Shown here: one piece after another, positions 27,074 through 37,574 of the stretch | How positions within the stretch are numbered: position 1 is the stretch's first letter | Layout of the letters: the number at the start of each line of letters is the position of its first letter | Assembly: GCA_051294375.1 (NCBI GenBank) | Contig: CM119263.1 | Span: forward strand, 8,622,908-8,686,907 | Direction of reading: 5' to 3' | Source: Paraspadella gotoi | Taxonomy: Eukaryota; Chaetognatha | Length of the DNA: 64,000 nt | Position numbers and translations under genes: made by a program | Notes under the pieces: model-generated | Told to the model about the DNA's origin: nothing | The model's database searches: none | The model's input: only the letters and a program-made list of their open reading frames with translations

Positions 27074-27866
27074 GAGAGAGATTAAAAGGTAATAATCTAA
27101 ATTTTCAGAGAAAAGAGCATCAAGTATTGATTTAGACGACGACGACGACAAAACGAGAGAAAACAAAAGGTCAAATTACGTTTCCGGATTTCCGTGGGGA
27201 GGAGAATCCGACGAAAATCGCTGGCATTCCATCATGAGGTTAATTTAGACAAAATCTTTCATTTATTTTTGAATTACTCGTAATTTTAATTGTTCTATTA
27301 TTTCCGGTTATCATCAAGTATAAAGGATTAATACCTAATACCCTTTTGAAATGCTTAACGCGAATTTGTACGAAATTTTAATCTCGTCTATATTTCAGAT
27401 TCCTTCCCCGACGACCGGTTTACCCACCCTACCCTCTCCCGTCTCCCTCCCTCCCTTACTCGCCCTCTCCCTGGGAAGACGAGGAAGAGAATGGGGAAGA
27501 GGAAGAGGAGGAAAAGCAGGAAGAGGAAGGAGAGGAGGGCGAGCCGGAGGATGAAGAAGAACCGCGTCCAAGAAGCGGATATCTTCCAGGTTAAAAATTA
27601 AATTAAACAATTATCAATTATTATCTTGTGTCGAAAATTTATTAGACTCCATCACGGATCAAAAACAAACGTATTTACGTACATATACTACATAATTAGT
27701 AGGAGAAATGAACGGAGAAAGGGTGATTATCATGAAGTTGAAAAGAAGAGAAATGTGACGGTTTGTGAAATAAGAGAAAGACGTGATTTAAAAGGCTCTT
27801 TATTTTTTCAAAGGAAATCGGGTCCTCTGGCGACGAATCATCGGTGCCCAACAATCAAGCCCCTAA
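26846..27866 (+). CDS. Small secreted, precursor-like protein with dibasic sites
   Basis: The first exon starts MKLFFLLLFVLATTTTA, a clear signal peptide. Later exons are 27109-27238, 27399-27589 and 27814-27866, with phases 1, 2, 1 that agree. The mature part contains EKR, ENKR and LPRR, typical of prohormone-convertase cleavage sites; between them are a short peptide with SGFPWGGES and a Pro-rich stretch (RPVYPPYPLPSPSLPYSPSP), then a strongly acidic Glu-rich spacer and a basic tail (WRRIIG). How exon 1 ends is uncertain: the gap before 27109 contains a (GA)n tract at 26998-27081, and a donor at GAAC|gtgcag (26902) restores the frame, whereas reading on through the GA run does not. The organisation suggests a neuropeptide or antimicrobial-peptide precursor. 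This is inference; no known family is recognised. A polyadenylation signal AATAAA lies near 28086. Confidence 0.5.
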
Positions 27867-28415
27867 GAGAACGCTTAACGAGTGAAATAGACGATTTTTT
27901 AAAAATTATACAATATTTACTTATATAGTATGTTTTATGTTTTACATTTTATTTTCACAGCTGTAAAAGGATATGCTGTACGTTAAGAATCCTTGCACGA
28001 GTAGTACAATCTTTATTCTAAATATTAAGTTTAGGTGTCCAAACTACTAAATACTGAAATTAGGCTTCTGTAGAAATACATTTGTAATAAAGAATTACCA
28101 TTGAAAAAACGTTTAGGCTCGTGAAACATTTGAAAAAATATTTTTGTTATGTAGTTCCACGGTTGAAGACAAAAGTTGTTTTTTAAAATAATTTGATTTA
28201 TGTTTTAATGTAATTAAAACATTCTTTAAAAAAAGGAAAATTAGAAACATAGCACATTGACATTGGACAATACTTTTCCATTGAAAAAATTTGTAAAAAA
28301 AAATAATTAGTTTGTTAAATATAACGATAGATACCATTAACATTCTAAGACATATTTTATTAACTTATTTTTGCTACTCTTTATATCCGAGTAATCTATT
28401 AAATCAACTAGTCTT
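27867..28415. other. Spacer, no gene seen
   Basis: AT-rich sequence between two convergent genes. It probably holds the 3' UTR of the precursor gene, with AATAAA near 28086. Nothing else is supported. Confidence 0.5.
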
Positions 28416-29810
28416 CTACAATAGTAAAATTTCAGGGATTAAGAAAAAGGGGAGATAAAAAATATTGTTATAATCATAATCCAAATTTTTTAGCATTTTA
28501 GTAAGATTGGAAAATCTTTTAGGGAAAACCTCAATTGAAGCGTCAATCCTATCTCTTTTACTGAAAGTAACGTAAATTGTACGCTCAACAGAGCAATCAG
28601 CAATGAGTTGTTTTATAGCTGAAAAATAAAACATCACGGGAGGGCTATGTTCAACATTTTTTTGAGAAAGAAATTCAATAATACTTGAATCTTTGTAGAA
28701 ATTGGAATAAGAGAATGGTTTTAGAAACTTTAACATAAAAACGTATTTTCGTTGAAAAAGTCGCACTCTTGGCGGAATTTCAAAAGCAAAATAAAATAAC
28801 AAATATGAAAAAGTGACTAAGAGAAAAAAAATAATTTTTTTAAGATATGTCTTATTAATTTTTTTAGTTATCAAATTATGTAGAATGTATAATATAGGAA
28901 ATATAAATTGAAAAATTAAAAAGGAAAAATTTTCATTAATAAAATAAAATAGCAGAATTTTATTGATTATTGTTTTATACAAATATATTGAATGATTCAA
29001 TGTTAAAGTTTGGTTAGAAATATTACAAAAATCAACAACTTCATTAATGATATCAGTTTCTGAGTTTATTATTTTAAACAAAATTTTAAATATTAGTACA
29101 AAGAAAAATGTTAAAAAACCAATAATTATTATTTTGATGATACTATTCATCAAAGACGATATTTTGTTTACTATTTTAATGAATAAGATGCTAATGACTA
29201 GGATAAAAAAATTTGATATGAAATTATTCATTTTATAAGCTAACATTTGCAGAAGAAACACAGGCTCATAAAAACGCCAGTACAAGTCAGTATACCATTT
29301 TTGTTTTATCTTGTTTCTAAATTTGTCATAATAATTCACTACTTGAATATTAAGGCATATTAATACTATTGCAATTAAGGCAAAGAGAAATGATAACATA
29401 TTTTGAGGGGAAACTTTTTTGGACCTCAAGATCACCGCGCAATAAAAAATTACGATGCATAAATCGATAAGAACCAAAATAGTTAGATCCTTAAAACGAG
29501 GATGTAAGACTGAATAGTTACCAAGCCGCATAACGTAGCTCGGACTTGACAGAAACTGGACCTTACCATGGAATAAGCGTTTGGGATTAACGCAGTCTTT
29601 TTCTCTGATATTATAATGTCTTTTTAGAGAAATATAATTCCATTTGGGCAAATTGCTCATCCCTTCGGCCTTTATACAGTACGTCCCTTTCTCATTCTTG
29701 CCCGTTGTGGAGTTGTAAACAGGTGCATAACTCGACAACCGTGGGATCTGATCGTTGTCTAAATTTGCCAGACCCCAACTGTAAGTAACTGTCTTCCGCC
29801 AGTTTGAATT
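28416..29810 (-). CDS. Orphan multi-pass membrane protein, AT-rich codon use
   Basis: One long exon is open from an acceptor-like ATACAG at 29811 down to the stop at 28416, about 464 residues. There is no ATG at its beginning, so an upstream 5' exon is expected and the gene is incomplete as modelled. The first ~110 residues are hydrophilic with Cys pairs (TYCIK, KDCVN) and Asn-glycosylation sites (NST), then at least six hydrophobic segments follow (for example DLTILVLIDLCIVIFYCAVI and LFALIAIVLICLNIQVVNYY). The last ~100 residues are hydrophilic. Unlike its neighbours, it uses mainly A/T-ending codons and is very Ile/Phe/Asn/Lys-rich. I do not recognise the family. It could be a divergent receptor or transporter, or a fast-evolving gene in an AT-rich repeat area. 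Confidence 0.55.
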   Translation of the reverse strand, partial: NSNWRKTVTYSWGLANLDNDQIPRLSSYAPVYNSTTGKNEKGTYCIKAEGMSNLPKWNYISLKRHYNIREKDCVNPKRLFHGKVQFLSSPSYVMRLGNYSVLHPRFKDLTILVLIDLCIVIFYCAVILRSKKVSPQNMLSFLFALIAIVLICLNIQVVNYYDKFRNKIKQKWYTDLYWRFYEPVFLLQMLAYKMNNFISNFFILVISILFIKIVNKISSLMNSIIKIIIIGFLTFFFVLIFKILFKIINSETDIINEVVDFCNISNQTLTLNHSIYLYKTIINKILLFYFINENFSFLIFQFIFPILYILHNLITKKINKTYLKKIIFFLLVTFSYLLFYFAFEIPPRVRLFQRKYVFMLKFLKPFSYSNFYKDSSIIEFLSQKNVEHSPPVMFYFSAIKQLIADCSVERTIYVTFSKRDRIDASIEVFPKRFSNLTKMLKNLDYDYNNIFYLPFFLIPEILLL

Positions 29811-29984
29811 CTGTATGAAGGAAAGGAGTTACATTTTTATTTGTATTCCGTTATTTTAGATTTAAGCAAAATATATGTGGATATAAGGCGCTAGGTGGGA
29901 CTGAAGAGTGCAATCAGCAACTTCTTTAACCCCCTCTAGAAGACATGGAACGGGTCCTGGGCTTGGAACAAGGGCCCCAAGGCG

Positions 29985-31870
29985 GTTTTTTTCAATTTTT
30001 TCAATTTTTGACTTAAAATTATAGTTTTTCTGAATTTTGACCAACTTAATGACATAATTTTGATATAAAAATTATATTTTCTTATATCAACTTTTTGCAA
30101 AGAATACAAATCCATTAAAAAAAATTTTGAAATTATTATTTTTTAATTTTAGCCCAATTTTTACTCATAATTATTAATAAATATAGTTAACTAACTTTTT
30201 ATAAAACAAAATTTAAAAATAAACTTACCAAAATATTTTTATAAGTCTTTATTTCTATATTTCAAAAGCTCATATAAATTTTTATAAAATTTTCATAATT
30301 TGATTTATCTTAACTTATAATGGTTTTGCTATTTTATAACAATTTTATATACATTAAAAACCCTCATTTCCGACAAGAAAGATAAAATTATACAAAAAAA
30401 TGGTCATCACCATCGAATTCTGCAGACTACATTACACTAAAATAGCTATGTACCTCACTTTATTTGTTATATTTTGTTATTTTTCAACGCTCTAACCTAC
30501 ATATATGAATTGATGAAATGATAATTCATATATGAATTGATGAAATGATAATTCATGGCGAAATACCTGTATGTAATTGCTGAGAGTTATATGTTTCTCG
30601 ACATTCGTGAGAAGAGAAAAAAAAATTATCCCCCAGAACGAAGTTTGAACCAATGCCCTTTCATGACATTTTTTAAAAGCTAGAAAAGAAGAGAATTCAT
30701 TTAATAAGTACCTCTTATACGCAATTTTAATATACCTTTTTAGCGATATTTAACTAGTATCTGATTTCATAAAAAAATTACAACAACATCAAAGAATGAA
30801 CCGAGGGAATGATATTTATATGAGGAGTGATTAAAATTTATTTGGCCCCTTTTTTAAAAAGATATTTACTATACTTCTATAATAATATCAAACCATTATA
30901 ACACATATAAATATAGTTAAAATACTAGTGCAAGTTTTTAATCTAATCTTGTATAAATTCTCGTTCAAATATAACAAAATCTAAGATATTAAATTCGCAT
31001 TCATAAATTATTTAATTACTGGTAATTAAGGTCTGAAGAACTCGATGGATGATGGATGCAGAATCTTTCTTTTATAATTTCATCCTTTCTTGTCGGAAAT
31101 GACGATTTTTAATGTATATAAAATGCTAAAAAAATAGGGCAAACCTTATAAGTTATGATAAATCAAAATGTTAATTTTTTTAAAAATTTACATGAGCTTT
31201 TGAAATATAAAAATAAAGATCTATAAAAATATTTTGGTAAATTTATTTCTCAATTTTATGTTTTATTAAAAGTTAGTTAGCTATATTTATTAATAATTAT
31301 GAATAAAAATTAGGCTAAAGTTAAAAAATAATAATTTAAAAATTGTTATCCCGGATTCGCATTCCTTGCAAAAAGTTGATGTAAGAAAATATAATTTTAA
31401 GTCAAAAATGGTAAAATTAAACAAAAATCATAGATTTTAACATTTTTAACCAACTTAATGAAAGAATTTGTTAAAATAGATTTTACTTTCTTATATCAAC
31501 TTTTTGCAAGGAATTCAAATCCGGTTTTAAAATTTTAAAATATTTATTTTTTCACTTTAGCCTATTTTTAACTACTAATTATTAATAAATATAGCTAACA
31601 AGCTGTTAATGAAATATAAAATTTGTAAATAACTTACCAAAATATTTTTATGGGTCTTTATTTTCATATTATTTAAGCTAAATATGACTTTTATAAAATT
31701 TTAATAATTTTAGTTTCTCATACTCTACAATGGTTGCGCCATTTTAATAGCACCATATATGCTTCAAAAATCGCCATTGGCGACAAGGAAGATGAAACTA
31801 TACCAAAAAATGGTTATCATCATCGAATTCTTCAGACCTTATTACATTAAAACAATAATGAATGAAATTA
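29985..31870. repeat. Three-copy ~0.4 kb repeat, one copy inverted
   Basis: Copy 1 (about 29985-30440) and copy 3 (about 31430-31870) are direct; copy 2 (about 31040-31430) is inverted. Shared landmarks are CTTATATCAACTTTTTGCAA near 30090 and 31490, with its inverse GCAAAAAGTTGATGTAAGAA near 31370, and CATCGAATTCTGCAGAC near 30411 matched by CATCGAATTCTTCAGAC near 31821 and the inverted form near 31030. Copies 1 and 2 could be the arms of a fold-back element with a 600 bp centre. At 30501-30556 a 27 bp unit is also tandemly doubled. No coding frame is conserved. Confidence 0.6.
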
Positions 31871-32018
31871 AATATCTTGTATTTTGTTATCTTTAAATGC
31901 TCTATTTTACATAACTAACTAAAAAAGTTATCAAATTTATTTTACTTACATGTAAGGCTAATATTTTTGACATATAATATAATATAATATTCACATATAT
32001 ACAATTATACATATTATA

Positions 32019-32578
32019 CAGGGAGGTCCAGCTCTTTTGGAACTAACTTTAAAAAATCGTTTGGACGGGTAAATAAAAAATAATAGAATGAAAATTGGTA
32101 CACTTATAAAAAGTTGTAATGACAAAACAATCAATTAAAAAGATTCACATTCGGAAACCAGTAACTTCTCTATGTAATCAAGAAGGTGGCATATGCTTTT
32201 GGGGCGCGCCCATTGGGAATGCTTTCATTTCTGTCACTATTTTGATGTCAAAAGGTCGACACTTCCTGAGGGGATGCGTGGGACATTCTGCTTCAGTATC
32301 CTACATTTTCCTCAATGTAGGAATCAATCAGTCACCATTCTTCATCTTGATTTTCGCCAAAATTTCCAAAATTTTGTAAGGAAGCGGCGCAAAGAATTTT
32401 GACATGTCATGCAAAAGCATCATTTACAGTAGTTCTGTTGGCTTTTCCAGATGTTTTTGAATATCGATCAACATAAAATTTAACCTAGTTTCCAAATATA
32501 GTCCCTTTTTTCTTCTATCATAAACCGTTATTGTGCGGTGAGCAATTCATGTTAGTCCATAAGAGCTGGACCTCCCTG
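32019..32578. mobile_element. 560 bp MITE with mariner-type termini and TA duplication
   Basis: The element begins CAGGGAGGTCCAGCTCTT and ends AAGAGCTGGACCTCCCTG, a perfect 18 bp terminal inverted repeat. Each side is flanked by TA, the target duplicated by the Tc1/mariner superfamily. The interior has two short open frames (32119-32379 and 32193-32402) but no DDE/D transposase motif that I can see, so it is non-autonomous. It lies between the orphan membrane gene and the XK-related gene. Confidence 0.85.
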
Positions 32579-32684
32579 TAATATATATATATTAAATTAT
32601 ATATATAATAAATTAAGATATGAATTTTATCTTATTAACGTTTCAGTAACTGCCTTTAATAGTTCATTAGTAAGTAAAAATATT

Positions 32685-33998
32685 TCATATTGTCATAGTC
32701 TTTGGTTGAACACTGAACAGATATTCTTCGTCAAAAAGTTTGTATTCACCGCCAGCTTTGAATGATCTTCTGTATTTCAACATTCCAATGAGCTTGTTTC
32801 CAATGTCTTTAAGTTCTGCGACTGTGAAAACCCTTTAATTGAGATAAAAAATAAAAAATAAAATAATTTAGGCAAAATTAACTACAATAGAAAAAAACTA
32901 AAAAAAAGTCAAGCATTTAGAAATGTCAACCGTACCTTAAAATGAGCATTGGCATCATAAACAAAAACATAGGACTGAGTTTTATAGAAATGACGTGAAT
33001 GAAGTAGAGACAAACCGACATTCCTACGACCCTTGAAAGATTTCCAAAAAAGTAATTATAGGCGAAATTTGTTTTTCTACAGTTGAACCACTTTGGTTAA
33101 CCGAACTTCCTCTCCAATTGCACGCCGCAAACGCCAGACTCAAAGTAGAAAATCCAATGGAAATCAATTCCAAATGGTTTGAGATTTTCCAGTAGCAGAA
33201 ATCTTCTTTGCGTCTATATTTGATTAAGGCGTCGCAGCGGCATTGTTCCTCGCCGAATTTTACGTTTCCTTCGCTTTTTAACAATATAAAAAGAGAATGT
33301 TTAAGAAAACTAACAATGCACACCAGTAGTTAATAAATAATACATTAGAAAATTATTTTGATCCTTCACGATGCGATTAACATTTGAATATATTAAAATA
33401 TCTTGACATTCTTTAACATTATATCATCAGCTTACGTTACAAATTTAAAATATCTGTATCAAATAGCCCTCAATTACCTGTCGACTTTAGCAAGAAAGAG
33501 GCCGCATTCACTGTGTTTGACGCCCAACATGCAGGTTCGAAAGCAAAGCTCCGGAGAGTCGCTCGTCCAAAGGATAACCATGGCGTAACTCTGCAGCATG
33601 AGTTGCGGAAAAGACTCGAGGAGACAATGAATCATGTTCATGAGGACGACGAACTTCCTCTTGAAGTCCAGCGCCTCGACCTCTAGATGCGCGTCGAAGG
33701 AGACCGGGATGGAACCCAGACCCGCGCATAGAAGAATCCCCGTCGCCCATTTCTCCGCGCGGTTCCGAGTGAGACGGGGAAAGTGTTCCGCGTGGCGTAG
33801 AATGACGGCGAAACCGAAGGCGGCCGACGTCGCGCAGTGGACGACAATGACGACCATGAGGGCGAATCCCACGTATTGTACGTAACCGTTGACGGAGACG
33901 ACGTAGGTGACGGCGGTGCGAAAGTCAGTCATGGCGTCCAACGTCGGCACCGCCAAATTCCAAAGGAGCGGCAGTTTCGTTCGAATGGATCGAAACAT
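32685..33998 (-). CDS. XK-related (XKR) family membrane protein
   Basis: Four exons on the minus strand (33998-33478, 33273-33124, 33076-32931, 32821-32685) join in frame to give 317 residues. The first exon encodes several transmembrane segments and the XKR signature LLESFPQLMLQSY (family consensus E-x-x-PQL-x-LQ-x-Y). Exon 2 contains a Cys-rich loop and ISIGFSTLSLAFAA, matching the conserved helix before the next loop; exon 3 has two further helices (GMSVCLYFIHVIS; SPMFLFMMPMLIL); exon 4 is a basic then acidic C-terminal tail. The 47-base intron after 33124 was chosen because it alone preserves frame. XK-related proteins are multi-pass proteins of the plasma membrane; some (Xkr8 type) scramble phospholipids in dying cells. 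I see no obvious caspase site in the short tail, so scramblase activity is not claimed. At 317 residues it is short for the family. Confidence 0.82.
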
Positions 33999-35871
33999 TT
34001 TTTTTATATGAAGATTTTTGTCTTCTCCAACGCCTCTTTTTATACTTTTTATTTATTTTTTTAAATTATTTTTTTATTTTTTAGATGAAAGATCAAGAAT
34101 AATTAAATTCTTTTTTAAAAAAAAACTTTCTTAAAATTAACAAAACTTTTTGTTTCGATTTTTTAAGAAAAATTCGTGACGTCAAATTAAAAAAAAAATC
34201 CTTATCAAAGTAGGGAATTCTCGAATTTATTATCAGAACAAAGATTGAAGTAAAAACGAGATATTCACACCGCCTCAGTTCCGACCTCAAGCAGCCAATC
34301 CCAATCGCTCAGAGGGAGAACGTGCCATCCCAACCGTGCGTTATACTTATAATCACATCATTAACGATTTCCATCTGTGTTGACAATGGGAGACCATCGT
34401 AGCATAACCGCCCCAGTGGCAGGTGGCGCCACTGAGGTTCGAAAGCCGACAGTGAGATTCCCCCTCTCAGTTGGGGTTGTTGATGTAATATAAGGATATC
34501 TATAAATAAAACGGAAACATCTTCTTCTGCTAAAATATTAACAGGAATTCGCCCGCTGAGAATGATGTTCGCCTTATGGACGACCTAGATTGGAACCACA
34601 ATGAGACTCCCCCGGCCTCCTCGGGTCATCCATTCCTCACGGCTATAAAGAGCCTCGATGGGTGACCCTGATTCCACTCGCTGAAATCAAGCGTTTTCTT
34701 TCGGGGCTGTTATACATTTTATATTCGACCTCATTCACTCCCACGAGATCGCGGTGTAACAAAAACTTTAATTATGGTCACTTTACAAACCTTTCTGCAT
34801 GAACGTGGAATAACAAACTGATTATATGGATACTTGGATAGTGGATACAGAGAGGGGATAATCTTTATATTGGTCGAACCAATTTCGTACAACCCAGTCA
34901 CAAAATCCCGAAGAGTTTCTAAGATTTTGTGATTTTGAGATTTTGAGAATCAATTACGAGTAGCCAGATTAAATTTCTATATGGAGGAATCCTTTGAAAA
35001 AGAAAATAGTCAGGAAATCGCTCTTGCTATATTTTTTTTAGCAAGTTGTCTTTCTCAAAATATTCTTTTTCAAAATATTTAAATATTCAAATATTATTTT
35101 TTTAAATATTTAATTTTAAAAAAAATTAAATTATAAAAAAAATTGCAAGCTTTTGTTCTACTTTTTGATTAAATGTATGTAATCTTACTTTCAATCGACA
35201 AGTACTTTTTTTAAAGGAAGAAAACGAGATGAAAGAACGAAAATGTTGCAAGTCAGTCTAGTTTAATAACAAATAAACGTCTTTTAATTTTAAAAGCGGG
35301 AAATTGCGGAGAAAAAGCCAATGGTCCCCAAAATAAGTGGAGAAAGTTATAAGGATTAATGATCAATTCCCAACTCAATTTTTAAATTTACATACACCTT
35401 TTGTTTTTTTATATATTTTATACAAAAAAAGACAAGAAACTCAAATAGCGAGTGTAAACGTCCTAACGGGAAAAAGAAAAAACTACGAGGGAAAACAAAA
35501 GGGCCGTTCGTGTTCTCGTTTCAAAGCTTTTTTTCATTGACCTGGATCCTCCCCTCGACCCTCGAAAGAATTCGGAAACACCTCTCGCTCTCTCAAAGAA
35601 AACATCTCTTGAGCAAATATCTTGAATATTTCCTCTCTGAATTAGATAAACAAAAAACCCAAAAAAGGAACAAGGACTGAAAAAATTCAACACTATTTAC
35701 TCACTTGTCTGATAAACTTCGTTCTTTTTTATCTGCTTTTATGCGGTTTCGTCAAATATTAAATAAACAATCAACAAACAAAGAGATTTTTTGGAGAGCC
35801 TGGGAGAGAAAAGGAATTTTAAAAAAGTGAAAATTCAGAAAGAAAGAGAGAGAGATTTAAGCAATATAATG

Positions 35872-35920
<49 letters not shown>

Positions 35921-36189
35921 GAAGATTGTTGTTGAACGAAATGAGTCACTGCTCAAGAGACTAAATTCATTTCACACAAACACTTTTTTTGGAAACGGCT
36001 GAAACGATTGCCTTTTTCCCGTTCGTTACTAATTTCTAAATTCAGAATCACTTCAGAAGAGTGACAATTGGCCACACGATATTAGAAAACCACTGGTTAA
36101 CCAACTTTTAAAACGATGGCGACGACGACCGTTCGAATGATTTGAAAACCGGAAAACTTCTTCGTCAAACCCGAAGAAAAGTTTCGACG
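33999..36189. other. Intergenic, AT-rich
   Basis: No gene is supported. Apart from the family B repeat at 34275-34500, 34550-34740 is a GC-richer unit of unknown nature, and 35877-35918 is (GA)n. Open frames here are short and lack splice context. Confidence 0.6.
34275..34500 (-). repeat. Dispersed repeat family B, inverted copy
   Basis: Reading the minus strand, GGGGCGGTTATGC and GATGGTCTCC match the centre of the 6493 copy, and CTCCCTCTGAGCGATTGGGA then GAGGCGGTGTGAATAT match its right end. More diverged than the other copies. Confidence 0.5.
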
Positions 36190-37482
36190 ATGCCGGGTTA
36201 CGAAAGATTCGCTGACGACAACGGCAACGCCGACGAAGGCAACGACGATGGAAGGAAGACGACGACGACGACGACGACAACTACTTCTACTTCTGCAACC
36301 GTCGATTTGGAAGAAATAGATCCTCAGGAAACTTTGGAAGATATGGGGTAAGGACTCGGGATTCAACTAATGCTCCAATTGGTAGTTTATTCCGTCCAGT
36401 CAACGACTCACACGGATCTGAGGGTCAGCTCTTGTTACCGATAATTTTTCTTTTTTGGTTTGCAACTTGTTTATTTATTCTGAGGAAATAAAGCAGGGAC
36501 AAAATATAATACCAGTTTTTTGAATTGTTTCTCGAGTAATTTTAAAATCATAATTTTCATAATTTTCATTTCAGAATATTATTATTGATATAAACTTTGT
36601 TAAGGTTATTATTCTTTTTAATTCGGTAGTCTCATCTGATAAGTTGGTCGATAAATTATTGATTAAGCCTCAGCAATTCGACTAATGAGATTGTTATATC
36701 CATATACATTATTATATTTTCAAATACATTATATTAATTCATATCAAATCGCCTGAGACGACGCATCTCTGCACATTTATTTTGCGGTTGCTTTCTTTTA
36801 TGCGGTTAGAATTTCCCATTTCCCGAAGACGAATATTCAAGAATCTATTTTGCATAATTTCAATTTCGAAAATGTTCACAACCGCGTGGAGAAAGTAAGT
36901 TTTTCTTTTTAATTGAAACTGTAAAAGGGCTTTTTTTTATCCTCCATTCTCTCCAGTTCCCATTTGCATATATAATATCCGCTTTTGATTTTCACTCAAC
37001 GGAATCACTGGAATTTTTAGTCCATTAAAACAGAATAAAATGAAAAATTACAATGGACTTTCCATTCTCCCGTTACGTCGCCTCATCGCCTTTCCTCTCG
37101 CCCCACCCTCCATTTCTCCAACCCACCCCCAGCTGACTCTCTCCCATTTACTTACCCTCCTTCCAGATATTTCCAATCCCTGGCCTACCGTTTCGCCACC
37201 AACCTAGTCGTCAGACTGTTCTCGCTTCTCTTGATTCTGCTCGACCTCATCTTCGTCGTGACGGAGCTCTCTCTCGCCACGGATGAAACCAAACGCGGAG
37301 TCGTCGACGTCCTCACCCGGATGTCATTGGCCATAGTGTCTTACTTCCTCCTGGAAGTCTGCATTAGGATTTACGGTTACGGGTAAGGCATTTAATTGGG
37401 ACGTTTCTTGGCATTCATGATGTTTAATTCATGTGTCCCACTACAATTCCATATTGATTGTACCAATTTCATATTTGCCATT

Positions 37483-37574
<92 letters not shown>

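Noticed and set aside
28416-34000. Paralogy between the orphan membrane protein and the XK-related gene
   Set aside because: Both are multi-pass and on the same strand, but the XKR signature is absent from the former and no local similarity is visible.
33403-34064. Plus-strand frames opposite the XK-related exon
   Set aside because: Shadows of a strongly supported minus-strand family member.
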